A stretch of DNA of 64,000 bases, taken from the IMG/VR virus record IMGVR_UViG_3300009184_000041, positions 1 to 64,000 of that record, one strand, 5' to 3'. The notes under the pieces were generated by a model. That model saw nothing but the letters and a program-made list of their open reading frames with translations, had not been told where the DNA came from and ran no database searches. Shown here in pieces: positions 55,575-63,927 of this stretch. Numbering within the stretch: the stretch's first letter is position 1; each line of letters starts with the position of its first letter. A program made the position numbers and the translations under genes. Source of the stretch: a virus.

Positions 55575-56602
55575 GTTTCTAATCCGCCCTGGCGTCGGAT
55601 GTCTTGGGTGCAACAACTGATACCACCATCCCAGAAGTAACTGTGTCGCAGTTCACTAATGATGGGTTCTATACGATGCCGACGGCAGTAGTCAAACACT
55701 TCTCGATTGTAGGCACTGAAGATCACATGCGACTCGTCCAACACCAGGCAGTTGACATCAAACACAGTCTCAGCAACAAAACCAGTCCACTTGGTCAAAT
55801 AAGTGTTCACAAAGTCTGTGAACTCGGGTGTGGGAGTTTGTCCTTGCACATACCAAGCACCTGGTGATTGTTCATACTTGAACTTGCCAACTTCCATGGC
55901 AGCCCATATTGAACTATCCCATATCTTGCAAACATCCCAACCAGGAAAGTCCCCTGCCAAGTTCAAGTTTACATCGTGTTTGCTTGACAACAGAACGCCT
56001 GGCTTGAGAATAGCAAACACAGCATCACCGTGTCCGTCTGTGATGGCTTCGTGTATTCTATATTCAGGACCTAACACATTGTCCACAATCCAACGAGTTT
56101 GATCCGGACGCAAGAAGTCTGAATTGTCAAAAAATACATCACGGCCCACACGCACAATACAACTTGCCGAAGCACCGTTTAAGATGCAGTTCTCATCCCA
56201 GCCTGTGGGACCATGTGGATTGATTACTGTGCCACCAGATTGTGAATATTCTGTGCATAAATCATCAAGTTCCGGCATGGCCAGCACACGCAACAATTTG
56301 TCACCCAGTGTTATCTGCCAGTCTCGTGGGGTCAGTGGCGGCAGTGGCGCACCACTGCCCTTCATTTGATCACGCTGAAAATTGTGTTTGTCGGGCAAGT
56401 CAGGTCTACGCACCCGAGCACCATAAGTCTCAATGGTCTTTTGCAAGTTGGCAAGGTCTTCTTCTGTTTCAGCAAGAATCTGCTGTAGTTGATTGCGCAC
56501 TTGTGCGTTTTCAATAAAGTCAAAATAGTCTGGTGTGTATGCACGGCCCACAATGACTTCTTCCAGTGGTTGCCAACTTGTGTATGAGTTAATGGGATTC
56601 AT
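55565..56602 (-). CDS. Amidinotransferase 1 (glycine/inosamine amidinotransferase family)
   Basis: 345 residues. WQPLEEVIVG at the start, TDGHGD (His191), ETVFDVNCLVLDE (279-290) and FWDGGISCCTQD with Cys330 match the catalytic layout of arginine:glycine and arginine:scyllo-inosamine amidinotransferases. The enzyme forms a Cys-amidino intermediate and moves an amidino group from arginine to an amine. A second copy lies at 61949-62968. It shares a minus-strand group with two TEKTxKPI genes and overlaps the upstream one by 14 bases. The acceptor is likely an amino sugar or amino cyclitol, by inference. Confidence 0.88.
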   Translation of the reverse strand: MNPINSYTSWQPLEEVIVGRAYTPDYFDFIENAQVRNQLQQILAETEEDLANLQKTIETYGARVRRPDLPDKHNFQRDQMKGSGAPLPPLTPRDWQITLGDKLLRVLAMPELDDLCTEYSQSGGTVINPHGPTGWDENCILNGASASCIVRVGRDVFFDNSDFLRPDQTRWIVDNVLGPEYRIHEAITDGHGDAVFAILKPGVLLSSKHDVNLNLAGDFPGWDVCKIWDSSIWAAMEVGKFKYEQSPGAWYVQGQTPTPEFTDFVNTYLTKWTGFVAETVFDVNCLVLDESHVIFSAYNREVFDYCRRHRIEPIISELRHSYFWDGGISCCTQDIRRQGGLETYL

Positions 56603-57746
56603 TGATTTCCTTGATTAGGGTATTTAAACGGTCGGTCTTGCTGGCTTGAAATAACTGCTGGTTGTGTTCAATGTCCGCACGACACAATTCAAACAGTTGT
56701 GGTAAATCTGGCTGAGTAAAAAATATAGATCGAGTCAATGCCTGCCAACGTTGTGTAGCATTGAGCTCCAAGTCATAACTGTTGTCCAACACTGAGTCAA
56801 ACACACGATATCCCAGATCACGCAATACCTGTAGACTGCCCGCAGGGCCTGCAATAAAAAACATTTGTCCATGTTTGATGGGTTTGAACGTTTTTTCAGT
56901 TAAAAATGTTCCACTAGTACCAATGTCAAAGTGTGTTTCCATCACAATGTTGCAATAACTGTTGATATGATATTTGGATATCAGTGTGCTGTGATTGTTG
57001 CGTTGATCAAAATCCAGTTCATCACTGATGTAAGGTGCATGTTGTAAAAACTCTTCTGTGCGTGTGCGCAGTCTAGCAATAGAATCAATTTCAATAGCAC
57101 ACTCTGCATCTACAAATTCTCCAGTCTCGCAGTAACTCCAATACGAGTTATCTAGTATTCCGTTGTGTCGCAAATCTGCCATGGCCATGGCACGCCAACT
57201 CTTGTGCAGTCTGTTGAGCACAGTAAAGTCACGCTCTCTTGGGTTATGATGTATCCTTAATGCAGGACTAGCACGATTGCGTTGATAGTACCAGAGTTCA
57301 AAGTCTGCAAAGTACACAAAGTTTGATAATTCTTTGGCAGCAGTATTGCCACTAACAAATTTGTAACAGTTGTTGCGCAAATTATGTTTGGTGCATAATT
57401 CGTCTAATCTAGATTTGATATGGGACGGGTCATCGCCTTCGTGGTAGTAAAATAACACACGCACATCATCAAAAAACAATCCGGCACGTATGCGTTCAGG
57501 CAAGAGTTCAAAGTAATCAATGCCGAAGTCGAAGAACCCCAATCCCACAGGATACAATGCATCAGACGGCCATTCAGAATTGATGTCCGTGATGTTTAGT
57601 TCGACCCCATGAGCAACACAATATTCTTGCAGTCGCAAAGGCACAGTATAAGGATAATGCTGATCAAAGTCACGGCTTTGCGTTTGAGCCAGTGCAGGAT
57701 ATATCTTACCCCCGACTATTCGGTCCGCTATCAAATTCAATGTCAT
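56589..57746 (-). CDS. TEKTxKPI-family protein (putative glycosyltransferase), copy 5
   Basis: 385 residues. The block is at about 275-330: YCNIVMETHF, TFLTEKTFKPI, MFFIAGPAGSLQVLRDLGYRVF and LDNSYD. Upstream is FTVLNRLHKSWRAMA, the NR motif. This copy has MFFI in place of PFVI and DNSYD in place of DESYD, so it is more diverged. It overlaps the upstream family copy by 41 bases, an unusually long overlap, and a later start may be used. Confidence 0.6.
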   Translation of the reverse strand: MTLNLIADRIVGGKIYPALAQTQSRDFDQHYPYTVPLRLQEYCVAHGVELNITDINSEWPSDALYPVGLGFFDFGIDYFELLPERIRAGLFFDDVRVLFYYHEGDDPSHIKSRLDELCTKHNLRNNCYKFVSGNTAAKELSNFVYFADFELWYYQRNRASPALRIHHNPRERDFTVLNRLHKSWRAMAMADLRHNGILDNSYWSYCETGEFVDAECAIEIDSIARLRTRTEEFLQHAPYISDELDFDQRNNHSTLISKYHINSYCNIVMETHFDIGTSGTFLTEKTFKPIKHGQMFFIAGPAGSLQVLRDLGYRVFDSVLDNSYDLELNATQRWQALTRSIFFTQPDLPQLFELCRADIEHNQQLFQASKTDRLNTLIKEINESH

Positions 57747-58893
57747 TTAACATGCCCTGAAGTTCTTGCCATAATATTTGTTCAAACCCGCCGCCGTAAA
57801 AGTGATTCCAGTTGTGTTTGACAATGTCCCATGCGCTGTCAAATATGGCTTGACGATATTCTCCCAACTCATCCAACAGTTTCAGCGTGTGCGCAATCTT
57901 TTCTATACGCTTTGAATCATCTGGTTCATCATCATAACTTTCGTCCCACAAGTCACCAAACGTTTGGAATCCATAACTGCGCAGATACCGCAAACTGCCT
58001 TGTGTGCCCACAATCACAAACGGCATACCCAGGGCAATGGGTTTGAATGTCTTTTCAGTCAAGTGGTGTCTGCGTCCTGTGGCCACAGTTTCGGTAACCA
58101 AGTATAACAGACTCTCAGCAGATTGGTCAAACAAACTGAGCCAACATGAATGCATGGGATGATCGGTTTCACCCTCAAAGTTTCGTGGCAATGATTGTTG
58201 GGCAAACACTGTTTCAATGTCAGGATACTTGTTTTTAAGAGGTTGTACAGCATCTAGTATGGCAATGTTTTCTGCAGGGCACACAGCAGGGCATGACACG
58301 TGATTGTTGTGCATGCCTAATTTAAAAATCCAGTACAGCATTTCCAATCTATGCTTGCGCTCTCCGGCCACAATGCGATTGGGTGCTAAAAAAGTACGAG
58401 TGATTTGTCGTTGTTTGGGCGGAGTAATTAAAAAAGTCTTGTCATATCCGCGATACCAATCCAGTGCTGCCCAACCGTGAAAAAAATAATAGTAATGTTG
58501 CCAACCAAATTTTTTACACACTGTATCTACAGTGTCACTGTCACGTTCACTGGTAATAATTGCGCCGACTGTTCGATTGGTCTTTAAGGATTTGCTGTAG
58601 CCAGAATCTAAAGCCATCTGATTCAATTGATTGCGACGATCTATCACATTGTGTAAACTTTGATTTTTCACTACAACTTCTTCAAACGTAGGCATGTGTA
58701 CGTTCAAATGAATAGGCTCTTGATCCCATAATAGTGTATAATTGTGTTCAACTAGATCATCGCTGCCATAATTAACTAGACTGTCAGGATCTGTTCTACC
58801 AAAAGGTTCACACCACCATAATCTCACACCAGGGTGATGACGTTTGATCCAAGGCCAGATTGTGTTATCATAAATCTCATCTATTCTAAGCAT
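57706..58893 (-). CDS. TEKTxKPI-family protein (putative glycosyltransferase), copy 6, full-length reference copy
   Basis: 395 residues, the most complete copy. WDQEP is at 56-60, APNRIVAGERKHRLEM at 170-185, LVTETV at 265-270, TEKTFKPI at 279-286, PFVIVG at 291-296, GSLRYLRSYGFQTF at 299-312 and DESYD at 317-321. It is useful for judging the split copy at 1588-2698. The start ATG sits in CATG shared with the divergent plus gene at 58892, so no promoter gap exists between them. The family resembles GT-B transferases in its TEK loop. Confidence 0.62.
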   Translation of the reverse strand: MLRIDEIYDNTIWPWIKRHHPGVRLWWCEPFGRTDPDSLVNYGSDDLVEHNYTLLWDQEPIHLNVHMPTFEEVVVKNQSLHNVIDRRNQLNQMALDSGYSKSLKTNRTVGAIITSERDSDTVDTVCKKFGWQHYYYFFHGWAALDWYRGYDKTFLITPPKQRQITRTFLAPNRIVAGERKHRLEMLYWIFKLGMHNNHVSCPAVCPAENIAILDAVQPLKNKYPDIETVFAQQSLPRNFEGETDHPMHSCWLSLFDQSAESLLYLVTETVATGRRHHLTEKTFKPIALGMPFVIVGTQGSLRYLRSYGFQTFGDLWDESYDDEPDDSKRIEKIAHTLKLLDELGEYRQAIFDSAWDIVKHNWNHFYGGGFEQILWQELQGMLNDIEFDSGPNSRG

Positions 58894-60895
58894 GTTTGAC
58901 GTATTTTATTTTAGTGATGGGCGTAAGCCAAATTTGTTCCCACACGAGCGATCGGTGGATTCCGTCCAGCATGCACAGAAGTTGAGCCGCACACGATTTT
59001 TCTGGATTGTCCATTACTTAGCGGATTACACAGACTGGGACTGGCTTTTTGAACCCCTACCCTGGCAAGCAGATCAACGGCATGCCTGGGCCAGTCAATG
59101 GCAGTCAGATTCGGGCACATACCTTGTGCCATGTGCAGGCTATGAACACACAAACTATCACACAGATCGTGTCATAACAAGACTCAGCAGCCGTGATGGT
59201 TGGCACATACCCTCAAACATAGACACAGACAGTTTTGACTTTTCATGGCATCCTTTGCCCAGCGATCACTATCGGCATCACTTTCCCACACAATGGCAGA
59301 CAGCAGGCGGACCTGTGTATAATTCGGGCGCTGACACAATCAAAATGGAAACCGCCCAGTATGCAGTAGCAAGGCCTACCAAAAAGTGCTGGACTGTGCC
59401 TGCAGGAGTTGAACCTGTAGATCAGTCATGGCACCCAAATCCTTTTGATCCACCCTACCGATATCAGTTCGGCACACAGCATCAACGCACTGGTGGCCCA
59501 GTTTACACTGTGCCTGGTGCAACAGAAGTAAAATATGTGGATCAGATACGTGCCACAACCAACAGAGTGGCCACTGCCGTATATGAAATAGATCACATGT
59601 GTGGGTCAGCAGGGCAAATATCTGGTACCACACGCACTGTGCGTTACTTTGACAACTACAGAGATACCTTGATACGCATTGCCAAGAGCATAGGTACCGA
59701 ACATGAGTTTGTGTGGGTATGCTCAAGTATTTGTGATTACACTGGCTTTGATTTTTCGTGGCATCCTGAGCAATGGCAGGCCACAATGTTGCATGTGTTC
59801 CGATCTAACGATCAAAAGTTTGGTGATACATTCTTCATGCATGTGCCTACCTTTGCTGTGAGAGCAGAAAAGAAAGAACTGCTGGAATGGTATGACATAA
59901 ACTTTGTTGACGTCAGTGTGCCACGCAATGCCATGCCTGTGATTGTGCATAGCGGTGACAGTCAAGTTGACGCTGTAAAGAACATAGAGTGGACAGGACC
60001 CTTGGCCACCTTTACCAACTACGATTACGTGCCCGGCGATCTTGTGACTGTGCCACTGTGGCGTGAACAAACCAAAGCCATTGTGCCCATCAGTGACGGT
60101 GCTGGCACAGTTGTAGTGCCACGTACCGCTGTGCCTTATATCAAAACACAGTTGTATGACTACGCTCATATAGACCGTACACAACGCCTGCTGAAAGATC
60201 CCCTGCTGGACATTGTGTTCATCAGCAATGGTGAAATAAATGCCGACATTTACTTTGAACATTTGGAATACACAGCCCACGACGCAAATCATAAAAATCT
60301 CATGCATCATGTGTCGGGCGTGAATGGCCGTGTGGCAGCATATCAAGCGGCTGCCAGACAAAGCACTACGCCTTGGTTTTTTGCTGTGTTTGCCAAACTA
60401 GAAGTCACTAGAGATTTTGACTGGTCCTGGCAACCTGATCGCATGCAACAGCCCAAACACTATATTTTTCATGCACACAATCCTGTGAACGGATTGGTAT
60501 ATGGGCACCAAGCCATGATTGCTTACAACAAGCAGCTGGTGTTGGAGAATACTGGGCAAGGATTAGACTTTACCTTGGACCAACCACATGAAGTTGTGCC
60601 CATTGTGTCGGGCACAGCCATGTATCATGATTCAGACTGGATGTGCTGGCGTACTGCATTCCGTGAAGTGCTCAAGCTCATGAGTGGTCCGCCGGATGTA
60701 GAAAACGAATATCGTTTACAGCAATGGCTCCTGGTTGATACCACAGAAGGGCAATGGAGTCGCAAAGGTGCAGAAGATGGTGTGGAGTACTATGACTCAG
60801 TTGCGGGCGACTTTGCGGCGCTGAAAAAGAGTTATGAGTGGGAGTGGTTGGCCACGTATGCGTTTGTCAAACGGAATCTATTAACGAATCAATAA
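58892..60895 (+). CDS. 667-aa repeat protein with glycosyltransferase-like C-terminus
   Basis: Five imperfect units share a FDxSWxP core followed by an aromatic and a GxxY-type end. They start near 59030 (DWDWLFEP), 59235 (FDFSWHP), 59425 (QSWHPNP), 59745 (FDFSWHP) and 60415 (FDWSWQP). Units 2 and 3 share QxxGGPVY. The C-terminal ~200 residues (VSGVNGRVAAYQAAARQSTTPWFF, NPVNGLVYGHQ, WRTAFREVLKL) match the protein at 40766-41692 and look like a transferase domain. The repeat part may bind glycans or a polymer. The gene is divergent from 57706-58893 and overlaps the aminotransferase gene at its end. Confidence 0.6.
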   Translation: MFDVFYFSDGRKPNLFPHERSVDSVQHAQKLSRTRFFWIVHYLADYTDWDWLFEPLPWQADQRHAWASQWQSDSGTYLVPCAGYEHTNYHTDRVITRLSSRDGWHIPSNIDTDSFDFSWHPLPSDHYRHHFPTQWQTAGGPVYNSGADTIKMETAQYAVARPTKKCWTVPAGVEPVDQSWHPNPFDPPYRYQFGTQHQRTGGPVYTVPGATEVKYVDQIRATTNRVATAVYEIDHMCGSAGQISGTTRTVRYFDNYRDTLIRIAKSIGTEHEFVWVCSSICDYTGFDFSWHPEQWQATMLHVFRSNDQKFGDTFFMHVPTFAVRAEKKELLEWYDINFVDVSVPRNAMPVIVHSGDSQVDAVKNIEWTGPLATFTNYDYVPGDLVTVPLWREQTKAIVPISDGAGTVVVPRTAVPYIKTQLYDYAHIDRTQRLLKDPLLDIVFISNGEINADIYFEHLEYTAHDANHKNLMHHVSGVNGRVAAYQAAARQSTTPWFFAVFAKLEVTRDFDWSWQPDRMQQPKHYIFHAHNPVNGLVYGHQAMIAYNKQLVLENTGQGLDFTLDQPHEVVPIVSGTAMYHDSDWMCWRTAFREVLKLMSGPPDVENEYRLQQWLLVDTTEGQWSRKGAEDGVEYYDSVAGDFAALKKSYEWEWLATYAFVKRNLLTNQ

Positions 60896-61964
60896 CATAC
60901 TCAACTTCCAAGTCTGTCAGTTCAGGATAGATAGGAAGTGAAAGGCATCTACGTGCCAGACTGCTGCCAGCACTTAGCAAATCCGGACACGGATAGTGTT
61001 GATATGCTGGCAATTCATGCATGGGTGTTGCATAGTGTACTCGGGTTTCAACACCACGCAAGGCAAGATTGCGTTGTAAGATGTCTCGATTGTCCGCATG
61101 GATCACAAACTTGTGAAAGCAATGTGTTTCAAAGTTTGAATCATCAATTAAACAAGTGACATCTGGATGTTTTTTTAACATTTCCACCCAGTGATAAGCA
61201 ATGGTGCGTCTGCGTTGTTGCCACTGATCAATGTAGCGAGTTTTTACCAACATCTGCGCACAGTCAATCTCACTCATTCTGCTGTTGGTGCCTGTCTCAG
61301 CATGATTGGTACGCTTGCCATTGCTGACCCAGTTCCGAGCAAACTCCATCAAGTTGCGACTGGCAGTGACTATGGCACCACCATTGCCATAGTTGGCTAG
61401 ATTTTTTGTGGGGTCAAAACTGATGGCGCAATCGCCCGCACGTTGACATTTGTTGCTGAGCCAATGTTGTGCACCATCTTCTATAATGGGATGAGTTAAT
61501 GACCACACACTTTGTTTCATTTCGTTAAGTGCTTGACCATACAACCCCACAGCACAAATAGCTTGTATATCTGTGCTGTGCGCAAGTTTGGTCATGTCCA
61601 TGATGCCATATTGATCGGTGTCCACAATGTGCAGGTTCCACCCTGCTCGAACAAATGCGTTGAGGGTGGCTGGATACGTCAAGGTAGGTACAGCCACTGT
61701 AGGTGTGTCAGGTCGACCTGCTTGCAGCATGTGCCACTCAGCAATGATTTCCAAGGCCTGTGTGCCAGAGTGGCAGGTCACAGCGTAGGGTTGGTGGTTG
61801 CGACGAGCCAGCCAATCTTCAAATTCATAGGTATAGTTACCACTCATGAGTTGACCTGAACGCAACACAGTATCTGTTGCGTCCAAGACCTCGGTGCGGA
61901 GATTGTTATACTGTCGTCGGATTCCAATAAACGGAACTGTTAAGCCATTCAATTTATTCTCCAA
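60867..61964 (-). CDS. DegT/DnrJ/EryC1/StrS-type sugar aminotransferase
   Basis: 365 residues. The PLP lysine is Lys187 in SFDPTKNLANYGNGG. EDGAQH (162-167) holds the cofactor-contacting Asp, and the start (VPFIGIRRQYNNLRTEVL) and SGTQALE are family traits. The class transfers an amino group from glutamate or glutamine to a keto-sugar or keto-inositol. It follows the amidinotransferase on the same strand with a 16-base overlap. Together they would make an amine and then a guanidino group. The substrate is not identified. Confidence 0.88.
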   Translation of the reverse strand: MENKLNGLTVPFIGIRRQYNNLRTEVLDATDTVLRSGQLMSGNYTYEFEDWLARRNHQPYAVTCHSGTQALEIIAEWHMLQAGRPDTPTVAVPTLTYPATLNAFVRAGWNLHIVDTDQYGIMDMTKLAHSTDIQAICAVGLYGQALNEMKQSVWSLTHPIIEDGAQHWLSNKCQRAGDCAISFDPTKNLANYGNGGAIVTASRNLMEFARNWVSNGKRTNHAETGTNSRMSEIDCAQMLVKTRYIDQWQQRRRTIAYHWVEMLKKHPDVTCLIDDSNFETHCFHKFVIHADNRDILQRNLALRGVETRVHYATPMHELPAYQHYPCPDLLSAGSSLARRCLSLPIYPELTDLEVEYVIDSLIDSV

Positions 61965-62968
61965 AATACACCATTCTCTCCTCTGTTGGGGAATAAATCT
62001 TTAGGTGTATCTTCTCGGTGTACGTCTAGCGTAAAGCAATGCCAACCTCCGTCCCAGAAACTTCTAGTTCGTAGATCAAAAAAGTGAACGGTAATACCAC
62101 GTTTGTCTAGCCATTGAGTCAAAGGAGGATAATCTTTCATAGCAACAACATTCTTTTCATCAAGCACTAACATATTAACTTCAAATACTGTTTCTCTAAA
62201 GTTACCTATCCAATTTTGTGCTACTGTTTGTAAATGTTGGTCAAATGCTTTATTTCCGTCTATTGATAAGTCATTGGCCGTCCATTTTTTTGTATGTCGA
62301 AAATTATGTAAATTATTAGGAATTTTAAATACTTCCCATCCTGGAAAACTTTGACTATAGTCAGTTTTATAATGGGTTGATACAATCAGACCAGGCGACA
62401 CCGGGCAGAAAACACCATCACTGTGTCCGTCGGTGTTGGATATGTTAACTCTATATTTACGCCCAAGTTGATTAACTAGACACTCACAAACAAACCCCCA
62501 AACATGTTTGTGACTCTCAATATCTATAATTATATCTTTACCTAGTCTCACCAGTGCTGGTGGGTGTACACAATTTATAGGTTGATCTTTGGGTGTCAAT
62601 ACATCTAACCCCTGTTGTTGATAATACTCTAACCAATGATACCATGGATCAATTTTTAAATTATTATGTAAACTATATAGAGTTTTGTCTAACACCAAGT
62701 AATCATCTCTTGGTGTTACTGGAGGCTTGGACAATGTACCATTATCATTGATATGATTATCAATGCTTGTAAACACAGGTCGTCTTACTACAATTCCTCT
62801 TGATTCTAAAAATGTCTGTAGCCGCCTGGTGTCTTCTTGAGTCCACGCAGTTATTTGTCTAAATGGGTCAGCAATCTCGTTGGGCAAATGATCGTAATAC
62901 GACTCTGGATAGCAGTCACCAAGCCATACTTCTCGAAGTGGTGTAAATCCAAAGTTCGAATTGATCAT
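61949..62968 (-). CDS. Amidinotransferase 2 (glycine/inosamine amidinotransferase family)
   Basis: 339 residues. Catalytic-type motifs: TDGHSDGVF with His182, ETVFEVNMLVLDE (259-271) and FWDGGWHCFT with Cys311. It shares these with copy 1 but is diverged elsewhere, and its gene is more AT-rich. Copy 2 has WHC before the nucleophile where copy 1 has ISC. It lies between a sugar epimerase (ATGA overlap) and an aminotransferase, the most telling context for a guanidino-sugar step. The donor is presumably arginine. Confidence 0.88.
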   Translation of the reverse strand: MINSNFGFTPLREVWLGDCYPESYYDHLPNEIADPFRQITAWTQEDTRRLQTFLESRGIVVRRPVFTSIDNHINDNGTLSKPPVTPRDDYLVLDKTLYSLHNNLKIDPWYHWLEYYQQQGLDVLTPKDQPINCVHPPALVRLGKDIIIDIESHKHVWGFVCECLVNQLGRKYRVNISNTDGHSDGVFCPVSPGLIVSTHYKTDYSQSFPGWEVFKIPNNLHNFRHTKKWTANDLSIDGNKAFDQHLQTVAQNWIGNFRETVFEVNMLVLDEKNVVAMKDYPPLTQWLDKRGITVHFFDLRTRSFWDGGWHCFTLDVHREDTPKDLFPNRGENGVFWRIN

Positions 62969-63927
62969 TTGCCAGCCCAGTAAACGCTATTTGTAAGCCA
63001 CTCATAATACTTTTGGAATCCTTGTTCTACGTCTACTTTGGGATCAAAACTCAAGATGGTTCTAGCTCGATCAATGTTTAATGCGCCACGGCTGGGAAAG
63101 TCTGCGTCCTTGTCACGCACTTCAATAGTGCCTTTGCCCACAATCTTCACAATCATTTCTGCTGCTTCCAACAGACTCACTGAATGTGACTTGGTAATGT
63201 TGAATGTCATGTTGCGGCACATGATGCGTGTGGCGGCAGCAACAATGCCATCGGCAGCATCATCCACATAGGTAAAGTCTAAGGTTTCATTTGCTCCATT
63301 AACTCGGAGCACTCCGCCGCGCATTGCTGTGAGCATGAATTTGGCAACGACTCGGTCTTCAACATCAAGTGGCCCATAAACAGCACTGGGACGGATAATA
63401 ACATACTCAAAGCCACAACGGCGACTATAATCTTTGACAAGGTCTTCTCCACATAGTTTCATTATTCCATACTGTCCTTGCGGACGGCATTCGTCATCTT
63501 CCAGCACTTGGTCTTCAAAGTCTCCGTACACCATACTGCTACTGATGTACACAAATCGTTCAATCCGGTGTTTTTTGGCACTCTCAAGCAAGTTGATCAG
63601 GCCACGCATCATGACATCTGCGCCATGAGCAGGGTTGGCATTGACCACTTTCTGTCGGGGAAAACTGGCACAGTGGATAATAACTTTTGGCTGTTCTTTA
63701 CCAATCACATAGTCCACAGCGTCTGTGTTTGTGATGTCTGTGTTGTACACAGGATGATTGTTGATCTTGGCCAAGCGTTCGGCCATCAAGTAGTTTATTT
63801 CTGCTTGTGGAATGATACCATAAGTGGTCTTGGTATCCATGATCATGGTTTTCTCACCACGTGCTTGTAGACGTTGTACTATGTTGTGACCAATAAGGCC
63901 AAGGCCGCCTGTTACTAAAAATGTCAT
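62965..63927 (-). CDS. NAD-dependent sugar epimerase/dehydratase (extended SDR)
   Basis: 320 residues. GGLGLIG (7-13) binds NAD. SSSMVYGDF, YGIMK (Tyr and Lys of the catalytic dyad) and IIRPSAVYGP are classical for UDP-glucose 4-epimerase and relatives. LDFTYVDDAADGI is the C-terminal signature. It likely epimerises or oxidises an NDP-sugar to supply the keto-sugar for the downstream aminotransferase. The stop overlaps the amidinotransferase start (ATGA), and its own start overlaps the partial upstream gene. Confidence 0.85.
   Translation of the reverse strand: MTFLVTGGLGLIGHNIVQRLQARGEKTMIMDTKTTYGIIPQAEINYLMAERLAKINNHPVYNTDITNTDAVDYVIGKEQPKVIIHCASFPRQKVVNANPAHGADVMMRGLINLLESAKKHRIERFVYISSSMVYGDFEDQVLEDDECRPQGQYGIMKLCGEDLVKDYSRRCGFEYVIIRPSAVYGPLDVEDRVVAKFMLTAMRGGVLRVNGANETLDFTYVDDAADGIVAAATRIMCRNMTFNITKSHSVSLLEAAEMIVKIVGKGTIEVRDKDADFPSRGALNIDRARTILSFDPKVDVEQGFQKYYEWLTNSVYWAGK

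Noticed and set aside
55575-55610. Hairpin ATCCG...CGGAT near the convergent end at 55574
   Set aside because: Only a 5-base stem with a long loop, inside a coding region and without a T run, so not called a terminator.
59723-60361. A 212-codon antisense frame inside the 667-aa repeat protein gene
   Set aside because: The forward frame contains clear repeats and homology to 40766-41692. The antisense product has a composition typical of shadows.
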